Assembly: GCA_039583875.1 (NCBI GenBank)
Contig: CM077162.1
Coordinates: 68,321,259 to 68,385,258 of the forward strand
From: Platanthera guangdongensis
Lineage: Eukaryota; Streptophyta; Magnoliopsida; Asparagales; Orchidaceae
Length of the DNA stretch: 64,000 bases
Direction: 5' to 3'
A program made the translations under genes and the position numbers. The notes beneath the pieces were generated by a model. That model had not been told where the DNA came from. It saw only the letters and a program-made list of their open reading frames with translations, and did no database searches. Of this stretch, positions 1 to 10,451 are shown in pieces (the first letter of the stretch is position 1; each line of letters opens with the position of its first letter).

Positions 1-46
1 TCTACTTGTTGTAGATTTTGTTATTAGAATTATTTCTTCACAAAAC

Positions 47-2059
47 ATGATCCAAAACAAAGATTATGCTAGCACCAGACCTCCAGTGTGCAATCTATCC
101 AAGTTTGAACTTTGGAAGGCAAGGATTAGACTCTACATGAATTCTATTGATGAGGACATTTTTAATTCTGTTTTGACAGTGTGTCCAAGACCTCCAGAGA
201 ATACAAGTACAAATGTAGTTCCACCTCCCTCAGGAACAAATGCAGAGATAAAGAAGTGGAAAGTAGCAGATGCAAAGGCTATGAATATCTTAGCCTAGAC
301 TATGTCTGATGACATTTTCCAAAAGGTGGCTGAATGCAACTCAGCAAAGGAAATCTGGGATAAGCTATCTGAGATAGTCTCAGGATCAGCTGATGAAAGA
401 AAAGACAGAAGATCTCACCTCATAACCCAATATGAGAACTTCAAGAAAGGAGAAGCTGTGTCAGTAGCTGAAATGTATAACAGACTCAGCCTGATAGTCA
501 ATGAACTGAAGACTTTGGATAAAGAGATCTCATTGACTGAGCTAAATGACAAAATCCTAATGTGCTTCTCAAGCACTTGGGACTCAAGGATCTGTCCAAT
601 CAAGGATGCCAGAAGTCTCAATGAGATCACCACAGAAGCTCTCTTGGGCAAGCTCAAGTCTTATGAGCTGCTCATCAAAAATAGAGAAGAAGGGCAGAAG
701 GCCGCCTCACCAGCCTCAAGAAAGGAAAAGTCAATAGCTTTTAAAGCCACTGAAGATCAGCCTGAAGACAAAATCCCAGGCAATGATGAGCTGCTTAGTA
801 TGCTGGCCAAAAGATTTTATAAAATGGCCAGAAAGGACTTCAGGAAGAGATCATACAAAGAGAATGACAAGCCAAGGTATGATAAATCAAAAAATAAAGA
901 AATTGTTTGCTTTGGTTGCAGGAAACTAGGCCACATTGTGCCTGACTGTCCAGAGAACAAAAACAAGAACAGAAAGGACAAGAGAGAAAGAAGAAAAGAT
1001 AAGGACTTCAAGAAGAACAGCAATGACAAACCCTTCTCAAGCAAGAACAAACCCACAAGGAAGGGATTTGTTGCTGAATCTTGGAGTGAGACTGAAGAGG
1101 AATCAGAAGCTTCATCCAGCTCAAGTGATGATGAGGATGATGCTGAAGAAAAGGAATTCTGCATGATGGCTATCAATGCCTCATAACACAATTCTAATGC
1201 AGAAGATTCAGAGTCAGACTCAGAGACTCAACTTGAAGAGGATCAGGTGATAAGTTCTTTTGATTTCAATTCTGAGGACTTTAAGTATGAATTTAAAGCA
1301 CTGTGTTTAGACCTATTAAAATCTGAGAAGGAAATTATCTCTCTCAGAAATCAATTGTCTGAACATAGTACCTTAAAATCAAAAAACTTCAAACTCTCTG
1401 AGGAGTTGGAGTGCTGTAGGGAGCATATAGCTTTACTGAAAGGTGAGCTATCAGAGGCCAAAAAGCTTGAAGAATCCCTTAATGGGAGAAGCATCAAGCT
1501 AATGGACATCACAAGCACAGTGAACTCTAGATTCAATAGTACACTGGGCTTGGGTGGTTCATCCAGCCAACCTATAGTACTAACAACCCCAATTAAGTTT
1601 ATTTCTGATAAAGGGAAGGGAGTTGTAGAGGTAGCTAGGAAGAATTCTGACTTACCCAAGAAATCAGGTGTTCAACAGAAATCGTCGAACAGAGCTAGAC
1701 GATCGTCGAATGCAGATCGACGATCTCAGGCAAAATCGTCGAACTGAGGTCGACGATCTCTAAACCCTGAACTCTGGCACAGTCGACCGTCGAACGAAGC
1801 TCGACGATCTGACCCAAGATCGTCGAACGTAGATCAACGATCGTCGAGCAGAGATCAGAGATTTGAAAACTTCTTCAAGTGTAAATCAAATTCCAATCTT
1901 GGGGGTCCTTCATCCAGACTTAACCATTATACTGAATGGATAATTCCTCCAAGAAGATATCATCCTGAAGGTTATAAGAGTCAATCAGGGATGTCATTTA
2001 TTTCTGAATTTAAAGGTTATCAACCTAGGCCCAAGGTAAACTGGGTCAAAAACAAGTAA
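47..2059 (+). pseudogene. C1 gag (nucleocapsid polyprotein), interrupted
   Basis: Gag packages the element RNA into cytoplasmic virus-like particles. One frame runs from the ATG at 47 to TAA at 2057, with extra stops at 296 (TAG), 1184 (TAA) and 1745 (TGA). The N-terminal half resembles the copia gag domain (UBN2-type). A CX2CX4HX4C zinc knuckle, CFGCRKLGHIVPDC, lies near 909-950, flanked by Lys/Arg-rich stretches. It is followed by a Ser/Asp/Glu-rich acidic segment near 1080-1160 and a Leu/Lys/Glu-rich, probably coiled-coil segment near 1250-1480. The second knuckle seen in C2 and C3 gag is not evident here. The tail at 1680-1860 is made of a palindromic repeat array read as an Arg/Ser-rich peptide. 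Confidence 0.85.
1679..1862. repeat. TCGTCGA palindromic repeat array inside C1 gag
   Basis: About ten copies of TCGTCGA or its complement TCGACGA, spaced roughly 10-25 bases apart and often paired head to head. The same motif family recurs at 5312-5585 and in the 3' LTR at 9056-9335. Here it lies within the gag frame and is translated as repeated Arg-Arg-Ser-Ser-Asn. Confidence 0.85.
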
Positions 2060-2075
2060 ATTATTTTATGTGCAG
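2057..2075 (+). promoter_or_regulatory. C1 gag-pol junction: gag stop plus splice-acceptor-like sequence
   Basis: The gag TAA at 2057-2059 is followed by a T-rich stretch ending in TGTGCAG at 2075, and the protease frame opens there at +1 relative to gag. C2 and C3 have the same arrangement. This could be a 3' splice site for a pol mRNA or a frameshift site. An upstream donor-like AAG/GTAAAC at 2033-2041 would give only a 40-base intron, short for plants. Confidence 0.45.
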
Positions 2076-2492
2076 GTGAAGACCTATCCAACATCAAACC
2101 AACAATGGTATTTGGAGAGTGGGTGCTCAAAGCACATGACAGGAAGCAAAGACAGTCTCACATCCTTTAAAGCCAAGCTTGGACCCAAAGTCATATTTGG
2201 TGATTCAAACTTTGGACTAACAAAAGGATATGGTGCAGTCCAAATTGGCACAGTCACATTCAAGAAAGTAGCCTATGTAGAAGGACTGAAGCACAACTTG
2301 ATCAGCATCAGTCAGCTATGTGATGAAGGCTACCAGGTGACTTTCAGCAAATCCGTATGCAGGATCCAATCAGAGGACAACACAACTGTGTTGACAGGTA
2401 AAAGAAAAGGTAACATCTATTTAGTAGACTTTCTTTCAACTGAAGTAGATATTTGTCTGTTTAACTCTGTTAGTAGACCTAATGTATTATGA
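2070..2492 (+). pseudogene. C1 pol: aspartic protease
   Basis: Pol begins here in a new frame. The copia protease signature WYL-x-SGCSKHMTG is present, but the catalytic Asp codon at 2115-2117 is GAG (Glu): ESGCS instead of the DSGCS seen in C2 and C3. The segment GLKHNLISISQLCDEGY that follows is typical of copia protease. The frame closes at TGA 2490-2492, apparently a Trp codon in the parent. With Glu in place of the catalytic Asp the protease should be inactive. Confidence 0.85.
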
Positions 2493-3275
2493 CATAAGAG
2501 ATTAGAACATATAAACCTTAGAACCATTGTTAGGCTATGCAAGGACAACCTTTTTAGAAGACTACCTTCTGGCCCCTACAAGAAGGAAGCACTCTGTAGG
2601 GCTTGTCAATTAGACAAGCAAACTAAAAATAGTTTCAAGTCACTTAATAAGAGTGATTCACCTAGGATTCTGTATCTGTTACACATGGATCTTTTTGGAC
2701 CCATTACAGTACAAAGTTTAGGAGGGAAATCTTACACTTTAGTAGTTATAGATGACTTCTCTAGATTCACATAGGTGTTCTTTCTGAGGAAGAAGTCTGA
2801 TAACTTTAAGTGTTTGACAGAGTTTCTCAAATGCATACAGACTGAGTTCAATACTCACATTGCCCTGATCAGAAGTGATCATGGGACAGAGTTTGATTCT
2901 CTTCTTATGCAAGAGTTCTGTCAGATTGAAGGGATCAGGCACACTTTCTCAGCTCCTAGAACTCCTCAACAAAATGGGGTAGCTGAAAGGAAAAATAGAA
3001 CCCTAATTGAATCTGCCACTACATTGTTGTCAGATGCTCACATTCCTCTATCTTTTTGGGCAGAGGCAGTGCACACCTCCAACTATGTGCTGAACAGAAG
3101 TTTAATACATAAACTGAAAGGCAAGAATCCCTATGAATTACTCAAAGGGAAGAAACCTAACGTAGATTACTTTAGAATTTTTGGTTGTATCTATTACATA
3201 CACAATAATGACAAGAAGTATTTAGCAAAATTTCAAGCTAAAGCTGATGAAGGAGTGTTTCTGGGATACTCATGA
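2493..3275 (+). pseudogene. C1 pol: integrase
   Basis: Integrase inserts the cDNA into the genome. In the same frame as the protease I read the His/Cys zinc-binding region (HKRLEHIN, then CRACQLDKQTK), then the DDE core with HMDLFGPI, IRSDHGTEF and PQQNGVAERKNR holding the expected acidic residues. A TAG at 2772-2774 interrupts the core, probably from TGG. The frame is lost at about 3270-3275, where the reading shifts to that of the RT segment. The C-terminal part reads FRIFGC, typical of copia. Confidence 0.85.
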
Positions 3276-5227
3276 TCAGTAAGGCTTATAGGGTATATAA
3301 TAAATCAACTCTTAAAATTGAAGAATCTGTACATATATCTTTTGATGAATCTAACATGTCTTTCAAGGAGAAGAATACTTCTACCATAGAACCTTTGCAG
3401 GTACATTCTCTTGCTGAAGACTTGGACAGATTACAAATCATTCAAAAAGAGGAAAGCAGTGAAGATGAAGAAGACATTCAACATCCTGAAAAGAAACCTC
3501 TTGAAGAGCCAGTTATTGTACCACAAGAGGAAACAACAACACAGGTTGGTGAACAATCAACACCTCTTGTTGATTTAGTAACATCAAGAGACCATCCAAT
3601 TTCCCAAGTAATTGGAGACATCTCAGCTGGTGTGCAAACCAGAAATCAGGTCAACCAAAACCTGTTGCACACTTGCTTCCTATCTCAAATTGAACATCAA
3701 TCCATTCAAGATGCAGAGCAAGATCCACACTGGATCATTGCAATGCAAGAAGAGTTGCATCAATTTGAAAGGAACAAAGTTTTGGAACTAGTACCAAGGC
3801 CTAAGGATCACTCCATTGTTGGAACAAAGTGGGTGTTCAGAAACAAATTGGATGATCAAGGAGTAATTGTAAGGAACAAGGCAAGGCTAGTTGCTCAAGG
3901 GTTCTCTCAAGAAGAAGGCAGAGATTATGACCAGACATTTACACCAGTTGCAAGGTTGGAGGCTATTAGAATCTTCTTAGCATATGCCGCACACAAAGGC
4001 TTCAAAGTATACCAGGGGGATGTAAAGAGTGCTTTTCTCAATGGGGATATCAAAGAAAAAGTCTATGTTAGACAACCTCCAGGTTTTATCTCTCCAACCC
4101 ATCCTGATTATGTTTTTAAATTGAATAAAGCATTATATGGTCTCAAGCAAGCTCCTAAAGCATGGTATGAGACCCTAACATGCTTTCTGCTGAAAAATGA
4201 GTTTGTAAGGGGTAGAGTAGACCAAACTCTTTTTATTAGAACTCATAAGTCTCATACCATACTAGTACAAATCTATTTAGATGATATTATCTTTGGTTCT
4301 ACTGATTCAAATTTGTGCAGAAGGTTCTCCAATCTAATGCATTCCAAATTTGAAATGAGTAGCATGGGTGAGCTATCCTTCTTTCTAGGATTGCAAATCA
4401 AATAACATGCTGAAGGCATATTTATTTCTCAAACCAAGTATGCAAAAGAATTGTTCAAGAAATTTGGTATGTCTGAAGCATCTTGTATGAAAACACATAT
4501 GCCTACTAATGCTGTATTAGATGCTGATGAACATGAGAAACCTGTTGATCAGACAACATATAGAGCAATGATTGGCTCTTTATTGTACCTTATAGCTAGT
4601 AGACCTGACATAATGTTTACTACATGCATCTGTGCTAGATTCCAAGTGAGCCCTAGAGAGTCACACCTAACATTAGTTAAAAGGATTCTCAGGTATGTTA
4701 AAAGTTGTCCAAATCTAGGTCTCTGGTATCCAAAAGATTCAGCATTTGACTTAACTGGATTTTCTGATGCTGATTATGCTGGATGCAGAATTGACAGGAA
4801 AAGCACCAGTGGAACTTGTCAGTTTCTTGGTGACAGACTTGTCTCTTGGTTTTGCAAGAAACAAACATCTGTGTCAACTTCAACTGCTGAAGCTGAATAT
4901 ATGGCTGCAGGTAGTTGTTGTTCACAAATCTTGTGGATTCAAAACCAACTCCTAGACTATGGCTACAACTTAGAGAAGTCTAAAATCTTTTGTGATAATA
5001 CCAATGCTATTTCTATAGCTCAAAATTCAGTCCTCCATAGTAGGACAAAACACATAAAAATTAGGCATCACTTTCTAAGGGACAATGTTGAGAAAAATAA
5101 AATTGAACTTCAATATATCCCAACTGCTTTGCAAAGGGGAGATATTTTCACCAAACCCTTGGATGAAAAGAAACACACCTTCTTCCTAAATCAGTTAGGA
5201 ATGTTAGATGGAGGAAGTCTAAAATAA
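3272..5227 (+). pseudogene. C1 pol: reverse transcriptase and RNase H
   Basis: This segment copies element RNA into DNA and degrades the RNA strand. The first 150 residues are the acidic integrase-RT linker. RT follows with [38 protein letters not shown] and the catalytic YLDDIIFGS. RNase H follows with SDADYAGC, RKSTSGTCQFLG, TAEAEY and a SRTKHI block near the end. The only stop is TAA at 4403-4405, probably from CAA. It ends at TAA 5225-5227 with the usual DIFTKPL tail. This is the best preserved part of C1. Confidence 0.9.
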
Positions 5228-5311
5228 GTTCCAAGATTTTAAAACTCTAAAAATGTCCAAGACTAGACAAACATTTTAATTTTTATAAGTGTATAGAGTG
5301 TTTCTGATCTT

Positions 5312-5585
5312 TGAACTGCGCTCGACAATTTTCCCCCCGATCGTCGAACGGAGATCGACGCTTTTTGAAATCGTTGACCAGAGTTCAGCGCTTCTCAGAT
5401 AGTGCTCAACTATCTCTCCAGGTCAGTGATCGTCGAACGAAGCTCTGCGATTTTGTTTTCTGAACTATCATCGAACGGAGCTCGACACTCTCCAATATCG
5501 TCGAACGGAGATCGACGATGTTGATGACCTTTCAGTTTCCTTTAGGAGCCCCGATCGTCGAACTGAGTTCAACGATCTTTCCTTT
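5312..5585. repeat. TCGTCGA palindromic array upstream of the C1 3' reading frame
   Basis: Repeated TCGTCGA/TCGACGA palindromes. The 20-mer TCGTCGAACGGAGATCGACG occurs exactly at 5341-5360 and at 5498-5517. The array fills the gap between RNase H and the 3' reading frame and is followed at once by a TATA-like box. The same motif is in the LTR at 9056-9335 and, with one mismatch, in gypsy G1 at 33639-33658. Confidence 0.85.
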
Positions 5586-5602
5586 TCTACGTCGAACCCT
5601 AA

Positions 5603-5609
5603 TATAAAA
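5603..5609 (+). promoter_or_regulatory. TATA-like box upstream of the C1 3' reading frame
   Basis: TATAAAA sits just after the palindromic array and 113 bases before the ATG at 5722. Transcription starting about 30 bases downstream would give a leader of about 85 bases. Inferred from position and from the matching layout in C2. Confidence 0.5.
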
Positions 5610-5721
5610 CTCTTTTTTCGGTCGTCGTTCTCCCTTGCCCTTTCATACTTTCTGCAAAAATTCTCTTTCCTCCAAACTTCTCTACACTTGGTCGTTTGTT
5701 TGTTGATTTTTGCATGAAACA

Positions 5722-8716
5722 ATGACAGTCTCAGTAGCAGTCCTGGCCGCCATGAAATTTGATGCAGGATTTGATATAGATATGGAATCTTTCAATAACA
5801 GTGATCAGATTTTCCAAGACATTCTAGAACTTTTCAAGGAGCAAAAGCTAGTTACTATGATGTCCACCAGAATCAAATTGCCTGCTGATGAAATAAAGGA
5901 ATGGGTATATAATGCCCACAACCAGGATCAAAATACAGTTGTTGGAACAATTTCTGGAACCCAGGTACCTCTGACACCTACTATCTTGACAGAGGTTTTT
6001 CAATTAAATTCTAGAAGAGATTCTGCTGAGATGTCTGGAGAAGAATTTTCTACCATGCTTAATAGAATGGGTCATTCTGATGCAAACCCTAGCAAGCTGC
6101 TGAAGAAAAATTTGGCTGTTGAGTACATGTTCTTAGCTGATGTGGTTGGAAAAGTCTTGTTGGCCAAACACTCAGCCCATGATACCATCTCCAGGTATCA
6201 GCTGTGTTTGATGGGTGCTATTGTAGATAAGAAACAGTTAAACTGGGGAGAAGTTTTCTTTGACCTGATTAAGAAAAAGATCAACAAGAATTTTGTCAAC
6301 TTTGGAAGGATACTAGGGCTATGTCTTCAAAACAGATGGCCTGCACTGCTAGTCTCAAATGGGATGCACATCAATGCCTCTAAGAGGCTCTCCTGTGCCC
6401 TGTTTGGCAAATGGGATAGGCAGATAGTGAAGCCCAGCAGGCCCTCTGCATATACTACTTCAGGCACAAGGACTGTTGCAGTCTCTTCCCCTCAAGTCTC
6501 CGCCCCTGCAGACGACTTGTCTGCTGCTCCTCCTCCTCCACCTCTTATTTCATCTCCACCAGTCACCTCCACCATTCAACTTTCCTCCACAATCATTATT
6601 TCAACCCTATCTCCAACTTCAATTTCTCCACCTCCACCTCTCACAAAAGAAACTTCCATCCTTTATATCAATACCCTCATCTAGAAATTGAATCATCATC
6701 TCATCTTCCATCTTTCAATCTGATAGATGATTCCTTTATGGATGATTCTCCTTCATCTCCTCATGATCTACCCTCTTCATCCACATCTTACCAACAGTTA
6801 CTTCAAGATATCATTGCACAACCCTCCTTCACACCCTCTGTTTCCATTCCATTATCTTCAATTTCCACAATCCCCATATCTCAACCTTCCTTTCCACCAT
6901 CCACCAGCTCTCCACCTGCATCTCCAGCTGCTCCACCTTCAGTCCCTACCTCTGCTCAAATCCCTATTGAGTATGTAGATCTTCCAGCCTTAGCAGACAG
7001 ACTTTATGAGCTGATAGCTCCCAGGCTCTCCCACTTGTTGGAGACCTCCTTGGCTCCACTTCTACAGTCAGTTGCAGACCAGTCTGCCAGGCTCTCCTCT
7101 CTTATTCCTCCTCAGGCAATCCATTCATCTGGGTGCCTTGATCCAGTCCTAACTGAATCTAGGCAGGGGTAGATGCCTCATAAAGTGGTTAGATTGCCTG
7201 CTACTGCTGCTATTGTTACTTCTATTCAAGCTCAAGCCTCAACACCACAAGTTGCAGTTTTCTCAATGGACCTCAAATCATTATTATCAGATTTTGATTC
7301 AGTATATTTCAGCTGTCTTCCAGAGCATACTACAGTCCAGCCATCTGAAGATCTGTCTAAGGCCATTGTGCCTATTTCAAGCTGTGACACTAGTTTAATT
7401 CATTATTTTGTACATTTCCTTTCCGTTGTTGCTCCTTCAGTTTCTGGTACTGATATTGCTGCTAATTCTGATGATTTAATATTTGAGGATATACATATGA
7501 CAGAGGCATTTGACCTTGAGCCTACTGTTATTGCTGATGTTATTGCTGATGCTGAACCTGTTGAACCTGTTGTATCTGAAAGTATTTTATCTGTATCTGC
7601 TGCTGCCCTAGCTACTACTGTATCTACTGCTGCTGTACCTTCCCTTTCTGAGAGTGTTACTTCTGAAAGTTTTGTATCTGCTGATGTAATCTCCTCTGCT
7701 AGTGTTGCTTCTATTCCTCCTTCTACTGTTGCTATCACTACTGTTTCTCCTGCTCAATCACAACAACAGAAAGACTATCTCAAAAGGATTGATGCTCTGT
7801 ATGATGAACAAAGCTTAGAAAGTGATCAATATAGGACTGATTCAGATGACTCCTCTACAACTATTGCAAGGAAAAGAAAGGCCAGAAGCAAGGCTATGAA
7901 AAGGGTTCCTCCAGCAAAAGTCAAAGATACCAATGATATTCCTTATTACATACTGCATAACTGTCCTATCACAGAACACTGGATGCAATACTGCAAGAAT
8001 CAATTGAAGGCCATGAAGAAAAAGAGAAAGTATGAGAAAGGTTCCTCTCAGTTCCATCATCCTCCTCCTCCTCCTCCTAATGTAGGTGCAGGTGGTAGCT
8101 CTGCTGTTCAACCCTCTACCAGAAGCCAAACCCCTTATCATCCTCAAGGAAGATCTCAACATAGGGGATGCCAATCCAGAGGCTATCAATCAAGGAGAGG
8201 AAACTATAAAGGAAACCAAAGAGAATTTCAAGTCTATTCAAAAGTCTATTCCAGACAGCATCCTTATTCAAGGGAATGACAAGGTCCATCTGATACTACT
8301 TCAGGTCCCTTTCCCTACAAGCTTAAAGAGTTAGTCTTATCCAGAGCTCCTCCAGACAATTCCTCCAACAGATATGAGCCTCCAGTTCCTTTTGAGGATC
8401 CAGAGAACAACCCTACTTCTTGGACAGCCAGGATGAAGGAATTAGCTGCTCTGGACCAGATCAAGAAAGCCAGATAACAAGGCAAAGACACTTCCAATAT
8501 TACTACATTATCTGATCAAAGGAAAAAGGAACTTTAAAGATATGCTTCCAGCAAGTTTTTTGATTCTGAAAGCTACATGAAGCTGCATCCTGAAGCTGTA
8601 GTGCCCAGGCCTAAGCAACAAACCTCTTTAGGTGCAGCTGATGACAGAAGATCTAAAAATGAAGCTCTTAATCCAAACAGGGAAATAGTACTTATAAAGA
8701 GCAAGGAAAAGGAGTA
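5722..8716 (+). pseudogene. C1 third reading frame downstream of pol (envelope-like position)
   Basis: The function is unknown. The first 230 codons from ATG 5722 form a globular domain, and the matching C2 reading frame has the same organisation. It loosely resembles plant transposon-associated proteins often labelled 'putative plant transposon protein'. A long Pro/Ser/Thr-rich region follows, then a basic C-terminus with poly-Pro near 8060-8080. The reading runs in frame 1 to TAG/TGA around 6684, then in frame 3 with stops at 7170, 8277, 8475 and 8535, ending near 8716. I see no signal peptide or transmembrane segment, so this is not an obvious fusion glycoprotein. Sireviruses are known to carry an extra gene here. 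Confidence 0.65.
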
Positions 8717-8855
8717 ATTCTGTAAGGTGACAATATATGCTGTTTTATGATCTGTCTGAGATAATATCTGTGATTCTGCAATGTCTTGTTTATTGCATTT
8801 TTGCTTTGTATATTGTTGTTTTTATTTCAATATCTGTAAATAGTAATCCTAACTC

Positions 8856-8869
8856 AAATAGGGGGAGAT
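8856..8869 (+). promoter_or_regulatory. C1 polypurine tract
   Basis: AAATAGGGGGAGAT lies immediately before the 3' LTR and primes plus-strand DNA synthesis. C2 has the same tract on the minus strand at 13413-13428. Confidence 0.85.
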
Positions 8870-10451
8870 TGTTGGAACACCCTATTACTGATTTGGGTCA
8901 GGATAACTATGTCTCTTAGGAAACCTATTTTGACCTCATTGTATAGATCTAAAGGTCAATTAGAATTGATTCTAAGGGTTAGTACTTATGTTTGGAAGCT
9001 GCCCTCAAGACCAGGATTTTCAGTTTCAGAAAAGTAAGTCATTTTGTTGAGCTCAGTACGACGAATCGTCGAACTCCATTCGACGATCGGTGAGCTCACT
9101 TCGACGAATCGTCGAACTCCATTCGACGATCTCTGAGCTCAACTTCAACAAGTCGTAGAACTCCATTCGTCGATCTTCGAGCTCAGATCGACGATCTTGA
9201 CTTCAGTTTGGTTCTCAATCTCTGAGCTCAGTTCGATGATAGTTGAGCCCAGATCGACGATCTCTGTTTTTGTCTAAGTCCAAATCTCTAAGCTCAGTTC
9301 AACGATAGTGGAGCTCAGTTCGACGTTTTTCTGAAGAGTTCAACGATTTTCAAGATTCAAATTCAGACAGTTAAGGAATTGTTCTCAGCAGTTAATTCAC
9401 AGATCTTGTAGCCGTTTTTAATTAATCTGGAGCAAGTTTCAAGGAATTATCAAGGAATGTTTTATTGGACTTTCCTCTAGAAGATAAAAGCAATTAAGGA
9501 AGTCATTTATGACAGGCCAACGGCTATCTTGACAGTGGATCATTTCTATTCAGACAAAAAGGAATAAAAGACAAGATTTTTCAATATTCCTAAAGCAGAA
9601 GAACAAGAAGTTAGAAAGAAAAATATTCTCTACAACAACAGCTCTCACAACAACAATTACACAAGAGAAAGAGAAAGAGTTGCAGACATTCTCAGTTTCA
9701 AAGATTCATACAAGAACACCATCACCAAAGGAGATCAACAAACTGAAATCTTCAGATCTCTTTTGATTCAAGTGTTCAAAGGTCATCATCATTCAAGACT
9801 CCAGACACCTCATATTTCAGTTGTTGTTGAAATCATCATTTACTGGAGATCAATTTTTTGAAGGCCTATCACCCTACTGCAAAGCTTCACTTCCTCAACA
9901 ACTACAGATCTCAGGGGTAGCTTTGACAACATCCACTATCTTCTCTCTGACTGTTGACAGAGAAGATCATCTCTTTCCCCCCCTCTCTCTCTCTGCTGTA
10001 AAGGGTTTTTCAAACTCCCTTCAAAAGTTTGTGTTTGGTTTTTGAGCACCTTATCAAAAGCTCATTGGTGGAAAGACACCTGATCAAAAAATCTGGTTTG
10101 GTTTTTGAGCACCTTATCAAAAGCTCATTGGTGCCTAGGACACCTGATCAACTCATCCTGCAGTGGATTCCTACCTAGGGTGGTAGAAGAGTGGATGTAC
10201 CCAGATTGATTGGGGAACTACTATAGTTCCTTGTGTCATCTGGTTGCTTACTTTATTTTTATTTCTGGTCGTGGTTTGTGACTAGGTTGCTCTCTGATTA
10301 GATAGTTGCTGTGTTTAGATTTACTTTATATTATTTGCTTCCCTGTTCACATAAGAATACAACAACTGTTGTAAAAGGTTTTTAGCAAGCACCATAAGAG
10401 ATTCACCCCCCCCCCCCCTCTAAAGTATATTAGATCTAACTTGCACTTTCA
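8870..10451 (+). repeat. C1 3' LTR
   Basis: It begins TGTTGGAACACC right after the purine tract and ends ACTTTCA, the same terminal bases as C2 and C3. Length is 1582 bases. A palindromic array occupies the U3 half (9056-9335). A block shared with C2 and C3 LTRs, GTGGATGTACCC with a following GGGGAAC, lies at 10191-10226. A run of about 14 C lies near 10407. An AT-rich GGAATAAAAG at 9561 is a weak TATA candidate. The partner LTR is outside the window. Confidence 0.85.
9056..9335. repeat. TCGTCGA/GAGCTC palindromic array in C1 LTR U3
   Basis: A roughly 45-base unit joins TTCGACGA, TCGTCGAA and GAGCTCA. The first two units are nearly identical and later ones decay. All components are self-complementary. 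Confidence 0.85.

Larger units (their letters stand above)
1..10451 (+). mobile_element. C1: SIRE-type Ty1/copia retrotransposon, 5' end outside window
   Basis: Order seen: gag, protease, integrase, reverse transcriptase, RNase H, a third 3' reading frame, a purine tract and a 3' LTR. This PR-IN-RT-RH order defines Ty1/copia. The SIRE (Sirevirus) assignment rests on RT/RNase H sequence character, two-part gag and the extra 3' reading frame. The window opens 46 bases before the gag start, so the 5' LTR and primer site are not visible. The element carries several in-frame stops and at least two frame changes, so it is non-autonomous. Its right end abuts the Harbinger remnant H1; the expected 5-base target duplication cannot be tested without the left end. 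Confidence 0.9.

Noticed and set aside
2036..2075. A 40-base intron in C1 (AAG/GTAAAC to TGTGCAG)
   Set aside because: It would restore the frame, but it is shorter than plant introns usually are and the donor is not conserved in C2 or C3. Kept only as one option for the gag-pol junction.
5722..8716. A true retroviral envelope gene
   Set aside because: No signal peptide, transmembrane segment, furin-like site or cysteine pattern seen. Only the position is envelope-like.
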